NCBI GenBank assembly: GCA_001897745.1 | Contig: MKUH01000001.1 | Span: 1 to 64,000 of the forward strand | Source of the DNA: Candidatus Accumulibacter sp. 66-26 | Lineage (GTDB): Bacteria > Pseudomonadota > Gammaproteobacteria > Burkholderiales > Rhodocyclaceae | Direction: 5' to 3' | Length of the DNA: 64,000 nt | Part shown: positions 58,012 through 64,000 of the stretch, piece after piece | Layout of the letters: every line of letters starts with the position of its first letter | Numbering within the stretch: the first letter of the stretch is position 1 | Position numbers and translations under genes: made by a program | The notes under the pieces: model-generated | Seen by the model: the letters and a program-made list of their open reading frames with translations, nothing else | The model's database searches: none | Told to the model about the DNA's origin: nothing

Positions 58012-58040
58012 ATTCTATGAGCGGCCACGGTCGGTGTCAA
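58012..58040 (-). promoter_or_regulatory. Sigma-70 promoter of the nrd operon
   Basis: Read leftwards, TTGACA (plus 58035-58040) and TAGAAT (plus 58012-58017) are separated by 17 bases. The start point falls at the first base of the riboswitch. Confidence 0.8.
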
Positions 58041-58047
58041 CACAAAA

Positions 58048-58094
58048 ACACAACATGTAGTACGAACAAAACAACAACCCACTACATCTAGTGC
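58048..58094 (-). promoter_or_regulatory. Tandem NrdR-like boxes
   Basis: Two 16-base sites, ACACAACATGTAGTAC (58048-58063) and CCACTACATCTAGTGC (58079-58094 region), each match the NrdR consensus acaCwAtATaTwGtgt at about 12 positions. Their spacing is 31 bases, three helical turns, as at known NrdR targets. They sit just upstream of the -35 element, so NrdR could repress the operon when dATP is high. Confidence 0.7.
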
Positions 58095-58239
58095 ATAGAC
58101 GCTGTCCAAGCAGCTTCACCCGTCCATCGTGCGGGATGCGCCTCGCGGCCATGCCGGGGATCGCGCAGCGCCGGCCTCCCGCCCGAGCCGCGACAAATGC
58201 CGTCCGCCGCCGCGCCGGAGAGGCGCGGCGGCGGGTGCC

Positions 58240-59541
58240 TTACGGCTTGGCGGCAGCCGCTTCCACGGCGAGCCATTCTTCCTCGGAGAGCTCCGGCCTA
58301 CCGCGCGCGATCGCGCGGGCAGCCTGCGCGCGCGGGGTGTGCGAGGCCTGTACCGGCGAACGGTAGCCGCGCAAGGCGGTGCGTGCGCCGGCAGCGCCGA
58401 TATAGGTCAAGTCGTTGATGCTGTCGTACAGGTTGCCCGTTTCAATCAACCCGCCCGGATTGGTGCTCGGATCATTGACGCTCAAGGTCAGCGTGGCGGC
58501 CGGCGTGGCGAACGCACTCGCGTCATAGACGCGGATCGCGCTGCCCCGGGCAAACCAGATACGGTTGTTGTCGGCGGTGTACTGCGCCGACCAGAAGTAA
58601 CCCGGCGCGGTCGAAAAAGTGTCGACATCGGTGCTCGCCAGCGGCGAAAAGGCCGTCACCTTGACCAGCTTTCCGGCCAGATTCCAACTGCTGTTGTAGG
58701 TTCCCATCAGCACGTAGGCATTGCCGCCTGCATCGAAACTGATGTCGCGGTATTCGTAGGCAAAATCGCTCTGGGTCAGTACGGGCGTCACGCTGGCGCC
58801 GCTCAGAGCGCCGGAAATGGCGACCTTCTGCACGCAGGAACTCGGATTCGGCGTCCCCGACGAGCCCTGAGCGCCGCCAATCGCCGCGATATAGATATCC
58901 GAACCGTAAGCCGCCAACGAAAAGGCATTTTTCGCCAAGGCATTGTTGTAGTCGGTGGCACCAACCGTAATCCCGCTGCCGCCGATGGTGAAGCGCACCA
59001 GCATGCTGTTGGCGTAGTTCGCCCAAGTGCCATCGGCAAAGCTGAAGAGTCCGTACAGTTCGCCGCCGACGACGATCAGGGCCTGGCCGTAGGGCGTGTA
59101 GCCGGAAGGCAGCGGCACGCCGCTGCTGGACAGGGACAAGCTCTTGCCGGTCTGCGTGTAGGTCGCGGGATCGATCTGGACGACACGCGCGTTGTCGTAG
59201 TCGAGCGCATAGAGATAACTGCCCAGGCGAACCAGCGTATACAGATTCGTAACGCTGCTCCAGGTCGGCGTCGCCAGACTGACCTGCGTGAGCGGATCGT
59301 AGATGCTCACAGGCTGGGGAGTACCTGCCACGTAATCGGTCACGGCAAGGCGCAGGTCGCCGCCGGGATCGCTAAAGCCTTCCACCTTGGGATCGCCGTT
59401 CAGGCCGCTTTGCAGGCCGGGGATGGCAAGGATGGAGGCGCCGCCACTATCGCCGATCAATCCTGCCATGCCGCGCCCCGTCGCCGGGGTGGTGGTGTAA
59501 TCGTAGTAATACACGCTGTATGCGCTGAGGGTATCTGCCAT
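58240..59541 (-). CDS. Beta-propeller-like protein downstream of btuB
   Basis: I do not recognise this 433-residue protein by family. It has recurring blade-like segments, for example LYALDYDNARVVQIDPATY, LYGLFSFADGTWANYANSML, IYIAAIGGAQGSSG and IWFARGSAIRVYDASAFA, giving about six or seven blades. There is no N-terminal signal peptide; it starts MADTLSAYSVYYYDYTTT and ends in an Ala-rich ARGRPELSEEEWLAVEAAAA tail, as in some type I-secreted proteins. It follows btuB by 90 bases in a B12-riboswitch unit. BtuG, a propeller in Bacteroides, binds B12 at BtuB; an analogous role is possible. Confidence 0.7.
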   Translation of the reverse strand: MADTLSAYSVYYYDYTTTPATGRGMAGLIGDSGGASILAIPGLQSGLNGDPKVEGFSDPGGDLRLAVTDYVAGTPQPVSIYDPLTQVSLATPTWSSVTNLYTLVRLGSYLYALDYDNARVVQIDPATYTQTGKSLSLSSSGVPLPSGYTPYGQALIVVGGELYGLFSFADGTWANYANSMLVRFTIGGSGITVGATDYNNALAKNAFSLAAYGSDIYIAAIGGAQGSSGTPNPSSCVQKVAISGALSGASVTPVLTQSDFAYEYRDISFDAGGNAYVLMGTYNSSWNLAGKLVKVTAFSPLASTDVDTFSTAPGYFWSAQYTADNNRIWFARGSAIRVYDASAFATPAATLTLSVNDPSTNPGGLIETGNLYDSINDLTYIGAAGARTALRGYRSPVQASHTPRAQAARAIARGRPELSEEEWLAVEAAAAKP

Positions 59542-59631
59542 TTTGTTGCTCCTTCAAGTGAGTGAACGATGCAACCGCCCATTTGCACGGCAAGGCCGCC
59601 CGGCAGGACGGACCTCCGGTAAACCGGAGAT

Positions 59632-61958
59632 TCAGAACCAGTAGGCCAGGGTCGCGTACCAGGTACGCCCTTGCTGCGGGTAGTCGACGTTCGATTTCAG
59701 GGTCACGGTTTCCTGAACGCTCCGCTTGCCTGTAAGCGGGAAAGTGCCGCAGCCCGGCTGCCCTACGTAAAGACCGGAGGCGATGCACTGGCGCCAAACC
59801 GCCGTCACATCCGATGCCGTACCGCCCAGAGTCTGCTTCGGCCCTGCGTTGAAAAAGTCGTTGACGCCGGCGGACAGCTTCCAGCCCTTGGCGATCTTGT
59901 AATGGGCGCCGAGGTCGAAGGTCTGTAGCGGGTTTTCCCAGGTGGTGACGTCCCGCCAGAGTTTTCCGATATAGGTGTATGCGGCGAAGGTCGTCAGATC
60001 GCCGCCGAGAAAGTGCAGGTTGAGCCGCACGTTGGCGACCGTCTCCGGATTCTGCAGCGTGTGCACCGTCTGGCCGGGCCAGCGTTGCTGCGACGTCGCA
60101 CCGCCGAAGTAGTAGTAACCGTTCTTGCCCACATATTTGCCCTCCTGCCGGGTGAAGGCGAACTGCACGTCGGCCCGCCGGCCCCAGGCCACCTTGCCTT
60201 CCAGTTCCAGCCCCGTGGTTCGGGTGTCGCCGGAGTTGATGTACTTGGCCGCGAAGGGGGTGCTGTACAGGGTGATGGCGTTCCTGGCGTCGCGCTGGAA
60301 CCAGGTCAGGCGGAAATCGCCCCGTACTTTTTCGCTGAAGCGGCCGTTCCAGCCGAAACCGAGGTCGCCGTTGGTACCGCTCTCCGGCACGAGCTGGACG
60401 GCGTGGCCGAGAGAATCGGAATTGGGCACCAGGCCGAGGCCGTTGCCGTAGATTTCATAGAAATTCGGGTAGCGGATGTAGTTGCCGTAGTTGCCGAAGA
60501 CCTGCCAGCCGGCCTCGAAGCTTTTCTTGACGCTGAGGCTGCCGGTCCGTTCCCAGTCGTATTTGCCGCTCGGCCCGGCCAGCGGCGAATAGCGGCTGCC
60601 GATGACGGGGCCTTCCAGCTTTTCCATGCGCAGAATCGGCGTCACCTGCAGGTTGCCCAGGGCCGCGATGGTCATGCTGTCCTGGATTTGCAGATTGCTC
60701 TTGGTGCGCTTGAATTCGGAGATGAAGTCGGACGTCGGCGGGCGATTGCTCATGTCCGAATGCAGAACCTCCCAGTAGCGCTCGGCATGGACTTCGAACT
60801 GGTGCGCCAACGGCCCGGTATGGAAAGCATAGGCCGCGTCGCCGGCGATACCCCTGCGCTGGGTGTCGTACCGGGTCCAGTACTTGCCCATCTGGCCGCT
60901 GTAGGGAGGCTGGATATCCAGGTTGCGGTACTCCTGCTCCTTGTCGAGCCACGACAGGTTGAGGCCGAGATCGAGCTTGCCGAAGCTGTCGCGCCAGCCG
61001 GCTAGGGCTTCCTGCTGCTCGATTTGCTGCCGGTTGCGCTGATTGGAGGAAGTCTGCCAGAGCAAATCCTGCAGGTGACTCGTTGGACCGCTGCTTACCG
61101 TCAAGATCGGTGTCGGCAGGTAACGCTCCATTTCCGTACGAGCGTACTTCAGGATGAAGCGCCGGTCCTCCCACTTGAGCAGCACATTTTCCTTGTCCGA
61201 GCCGTTGTTCATGCGGGTGCGCTGGTCGGTCAGCGGCCGACCGGTCGGAGTGCCGGTTTCGGTCCAATAAGCCGATTGATAGTCGCTGTATTGCTTGGGG
61301 CGACTGAAAGGCCAGTTACGCCACGACTGAACGCCGTAGTCGGTGTAGTCAAAATCCCCGGTGCTGCGGTCCTTGTCCAGACCGACCAGCAGGCTGCCGC
61401 CCAGCATTGGCACGTTCAGGTTGGCACTGTATTGCTCACCGCCAAAGGCCCGCGCGCCGGCCGAGACACTGCCGCTGAAGGTCGTTGGTTTCTTGGTGAC
61501 GATGTTGATGGCGCCGCCGATCGGCGCGCCGGCGTGGTACCGCGATAGACCTCGACGCGCTCGACATTGCTGATCGGTAGCGTGGACAAGTCCGCCGCCG
61601 TCTCGCTGGCGGTATTGAGCGGCACGCCGTCGATGTAGATATTCACCTGGCTCGGCGCGCTGCCACGGATGCTGGCCGTGGTGTAGTGGCCGCTGCCCGA
61701 CATCCGGCGCACGTAGACGCCGGGAATCTGGTCGAGCAGGTCGGGAATGGATTTGTGCTCGCCCTTGACGTCGTCCGGATAGGCGACCGAAACCACGCCG
61801 GGCGACAGGATGTCCTTCAGGTCGGCACGGCTGTCGGTGACGACGACGAGCGGCAACTGCGCCTCTCTCCCCTCCCGTGTATCAGCCGCCGGCTCCGCGA
61901 CGGCTGCGACGGTGCACAGCAGGGCTGCGGCCGCGAGCGGCGGTTTTATCGATTTCAT
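59632..61958 (-). pseudogene. btuB: TonB-dependent cobalamin receptor BtuB, frameshifted
   Basis: Two frames together encode a BtuB-type receptor. The N-terminal piece (61416-61958) gives a signal peptide (AAALLCTVAAVAEPAA), a TonB box-like LVVVTDSR and the plug (SAPSQVNIYIDGVPLNTASE, up to VYRGTTPA). The rest (to 59632) gives GAPIGGAINIVTKK and a full barrel ending in WYATLAYWF. The frames switch at about 61521-61540. The length is normal except for about four missing residues at the junction, which fits a 13-base deletion between two GGCGCGC repeats. It lies behind a cobalamin riboswitch. A sequencing error is possible but would more often be a single base. Confidence 0.85.
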
Positions 61959-61962
61959 TTTG

Positions 61963-61993
61963 CTTCCCCCGGCGTCTTGCGCTGAGGCGGGGG
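61963..61993 (-). promoter_or_regulatory. Hairpin covering the btuB ribosome site
   Basis: On the minus strand CCCCCG (plus 61988-61993) can pair with CGGGGG (plus 61966-61971). The latter forms part of the GGGGGAAG ribosome site just before the btuB ATG. It is a likely translational switch for the cobalamin riboswitch. Confidence 0.6.
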
Positions 61994-62147
61994 CTTGCCG
62001 TCACGAACGGTCGGCGCGCGCGGACGGGCGGACGCCTTCGGCGCCTGTCCCACGAACCGATGCGGCCCCCGCCGCTTCGTTCGTCGCCCAGACGGAAGAA
62101 GTCCGCGCCTCGACCATCCCCTGGACCAAGGCAAGAGCGACCGGACG

Positions 62148-62345
62148 CCGGCAGGTCTCCTGGCTCGCGGGTCAAGACTCGATGCACGGCCTTCCCAGGC
62201 ATTGGCCCAGTGGCTGGCGAAACGGAAAACCCGTCCGCCTGCGCATCTCGTTCGCCGCTCACAGTTGCAGGGACAGCCGCGGAATGGGACGGATCGCTCC
62301 GCCCGCACCGCGTTCCCTTTTAAGCCTCTGGCGAGGCACCGGCGC
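62148..62345 (-). promoter_or_regulatory. Cobalamin riboswitch of btuB
   Basis: Read leftwards it shows GGTGCCTCGCCAGAGGC, TTAAAAGGGAAC, GGCTGTCCCTGCAACTGTGA, GCCACTGG, GGGAAGGC and the B12 box AGCCAGGAGACCTGCC (62150-62165). It precedes btuB by about 190 bases and should shut off the receptor and the downstream propeller gene when B12 is bound. A GC-rich inverted repeat lies upstream at about 62384-62401. Confidence 0.95.
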
Positions 62346-62482
62346 GATCCGAGCGGCCGCCCCCGAAAGGACGGCCGATGTTTGCCGGCCCGGAGGCCGG
62401 CGTTTCATTTTTCTGCCGAATGCGGCCGGCGCCTTTCCGCTTCCGCGCGCCCGCCCCATTCCCCCGCACTTGCGCGAATCGC

Positions 62483-63397
62483 CTATTCCCCCCCTTCCAC
62501 GGCGGGTGACGACACCTCCTCCGCCACGTCCGGAAGCCGCTTCCAGCAGGCCAGGACGACCTCCCGGAAGCGATAGGAATCGGCTGCGACGAGACGGACC
62601 ATGCGGTCGCCGTCCTCTGTTTCGAGCGCCGCCGGCAGTATCCGGATCAGTTCCGCATTGCCGCCGACTTCGTCCAGGACGGGCCCCAGGCCGAGGCGAA
62701 GGCGCTTGCCGAGAATCGCGTGGCATTTTTCGAGAAAGCGGTTCCCCGCGCTTTCCACCACCGCCCGCCGTGCGCACGGCAGCCGTCGCAGGGCGTCGCC
62801 CAGCGCCTGCGCGGCGGCGAACGGCTCCCGATGGATCAGGCGCTCCGCGAGCAGGCTCGCTGCATGGACCTCCATGAGCTGCATCACGTCGAGAATCTCA
62901 CCGACGTCGTCGCGAGACAGCGCCGCGACGCAGCATCCGTAACGCGGCTTCATGACCAACAGGCCTTCGTGCGCGAGGACCTTGAGCGCCTCCCGGACCG
63001 GCGTGCGGCTGACCCCGTAATGGAGGCTCAGTTCGACCTCGTCGATCGGACGCCCCGGCGGAAGCTCATGGGAAAAAATCCGCTCCCGCAACGAGTCGGC
63101 AATCCCCTCGTAGAGCGCCCGGGGCCGCGTCAATCGGTCCAGGTCCAGCGCGGCGGCTTGCTCTCCGCTCCCGGTAGCCGGCCGGAGCGCCGGGGAGTCC
63201 GCCGCCGGTGCTGTCCCGGCGCCGGCCTGCGCAAGCGAAGCCGGCGACTCCGCGACATCCGGGCGCCGGTGAGGCTCGACCGGAGAAGCGGCCTGAAACA
63301 GGGCCTTCTCCATTGCGCAGGAGACGGTGGAATGCGGGAACGCGAAGGAGCGCCCCTGGGATATGCGCGGGGAATCGGTCGTCTGCGGCAAGGTCAT
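62483..63397 (-). CDS. GntR-family regulator with FCD ligand domain
   Basis: This 304-residue regulator has an unusual N-terminal extension of about 85 residues (Ala/Ser/Pro-rich). A GntR winged helix follows (about 95-160, YEGIADSLRERIFSHELPPG, SRTPVREALKVLAHEGLL), then an all-helical FCD domain (about 170-300). FCD proteins bind carboxylic acids and control organic-acid metabolism. The ATG at 63397 follows GAGGGAAA. It is divergent from an XRE regulator related to short-chain fatty-acid regulators, so a propionate or similar pathway just outside the window is plausible. Confidence 0.85.
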   Translation of the reverse strand: MTLPQTTDSPRISQGRSFAFPHSTVSCAMEKALFQAASPVEPHRRPDVAESPASLAQAGAGTAPAADSPALRPATGSGEQAAALDLDRLTRPRALYEGIADSLRERIFSHELPPGRPIDEVELSLHYGVSRTPVREALKVLAHEGLLVMKPRYGCCVAALSRDDVGEILDVMQLMEVHAASLLAERLIHREPFAAAQALGDALRRLPCARRAVVESAGNRFLEKCHAILGKRLRLGLGPVLDEVGGNAELIRILPAALETEDGDRMVRLVAADSYRFREVVLACWKRLPDVAEEVSSPAVEGGE

Positions 63398-63514
63398 TGC
63401 TTTTCCCTCATGAATTCCTGAAAACGGACGGCGCCGGAACGCTTGCTTTCCGGTGCGGATATTTGCAATATACGCACGCAGAAACGATGTAAAAAGCACT
63501 GAAAAAGCGAAGTA

Positions 63515-63553
63515 ATGCGAACAAATTCGCGATATTTTGCGAATTTTGCGAAC
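63515..63553. promoter_or_regulatory. Putative operator cluster between divergent regulators
   Basis: An inverted repeat TGCGAA-CAAA-TTCGCG (63516-63531) is followed by two direct TTTGCGAA units (63536-63543 and 63545-63552). RamB/ScfR-type XRE regulators bind TTTGCAAA-like repeats, so this is a likely site for the adjacent XRE protein, perhaps with autoregulation. Confidence 0.55.
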
Positions 63554-63626
63554 ATCCAAACAACCGGAGAGCGCTCCGGAAATTCCGCCGTCGGGCCGGA
63601 ACAGGCCAAGCGGCGCGGGAAATTCG

Positions 63627-64000
63627 ATGAAAAAAACCTTCATGGGCGTGCGCCTGAAACGCCTGCGCGAAGAGCGCAAGCTGACGCAGGTCGCGCTCGC
63701 CCGCGCGCTGGAGCTGTCCCCGAGCTACCTCAACCAGCTCGAACAGAACCAGCGCCCCCTGACCGTTCCGGTGCTGCTCAAGCTCAACGCTGTGTTCGGC
63801 GTCGACGTGCAGCGCTTCTCCGAGGACGACGAGGCGCGGATCGTCGCCGACCTGCGCGAGGCCCTGCTCGACGCCCCCGGCGGCGACGGCGTAGCGCTCG
63901 CCGAAATCCGGGAGCTGGCCGCCGGCATGCCGGCGGTCGGCCGCATCCTGATCGACCTGCACCGCCGCCTGCGCGAGGAGCAGGAAAGGTCGGCGAGCCT
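63627..64000 (+). CDS. XRE-family regulator, N-terminal part (cut by window end)
   Basis: The visible 124 residues start MKKTFMGVRLKRLREERKLT, an XRE helix-turn-helix at about 8-62 with LALARALELSPSYLNQLEQ-type recognition (here VALARALELSPSYLNQLEQN). The motif NQRPLTVPVLLKLNAVFGVD is typical of the RamB/PrpR/ScfR group, which goes on with an IrrE-like (DUF955) and a C-terminal sensor domain. Such proteins sense short-chain acyl-CoA and control acetate or propionate use. The gene runs off the window. Confidence 0.85.
   Translation, partial: MKKTFMGVRLKRLREERKLTQVALARALELSPSYLNQLEQNQRPLTVPVLLKLNAVFGVDVQRFSEDDEARIVADLREALLDAPGGDGVALAEIRELAAGMPAVGRILIDLHRRLREEQERSAS

Noticed and set aside
61521..61540. 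Programmed frameshift in btuB
   Set aside because: No slippery heptamer or homopolymer is present; the site is a GC-rich repeat better explained by a deletion.

Overview
The window is a GC-rich stretch of bacterial chromosome. The block ftsK-lolA-rarA-serS beside trxB, the P-II and NadE genes, TonB/ExbBD with many TonB-dependent receptors, FtrABCD-type iron uptake and frequent GTG/ATGA overlaps all suggest a betaproteobacterium, most likely of the Rhodocyclaceae type. That assignment is inference from gene content and was not tested by a search.

Region 1 (1-18.3 kb) is mostly housekeeping. It holds a 7TMR-DISM histidine kinase and its response regulator, tRNA-Ser(CGA), an MltF-type lytic transglycosylase, serS-rarA-lolA-ftsK, a Crp-family regulator, trxB, an Smr protein, a dicarboxylate/amino-acid symporter with an orphan glutamate-type binding protein, a P-II protein, nadE and ppa.

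Region 2 (18.4-51.5 kb) is a continuous iron-acquisition island with at least four Fur-type control sites. The first unit (hemP to a second rpsD, 18.5-30.4 kb) is a heme operon. It combines a heme-type TonB receptor, a signal-peptide-bearing, C-terminally anchored CobN/ChlH-like protein that resembles HmuS, a second TonB receptor, an ExbB-like protein, a DUF2149 protein carrying the ExbD-type Asp motif, a ChaN-like protein and a cysteine-free S4 paralogue. Next come a FecI/FecR/receptor unit with a PepSY membrane protein, an FtrABCD-like Fe(II) uptake operon containing an extra porin, tonB-exbB-exbD, a catecholate-type receptor with a PiuC-like oxygenase and an FMN oxidase, and feoB-feoA.

Region 3 (51.8-62.5 kb) has MgtC and two GNAT genes, then two leftward units headed by cobalamin riboswitches. 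One is nrdD, a separate small glycyl-radical-domain gene, nrdG, nrdB and a GNAT gene, with tandem NrdR-like boxes and a helix that hides the ribosome binding site. The other is btuB, disrupted by a frameshift, followed by a beta-propeller-like protein without a signal peptide. Region 4 (62.5-64 kb) holds divergent GntR/FCD and XRE regulators; the latter is cut by the window end.

The most interesting system is the heme operon. A periplasmic, membrane-anchored chelatase-like protein is genetically coupled to its own ExbB/ExbD-like pair, which suggests heme processing (perhaps iron removal) driven by the proton motive force instead of by the AAA+ ATPases used by CobN and ChlH. The nrd locus is the second: a B12 riboswitch and NrdR boxes act on a class III reductase whose glycyl-radical domain is on a separate polypeptide.
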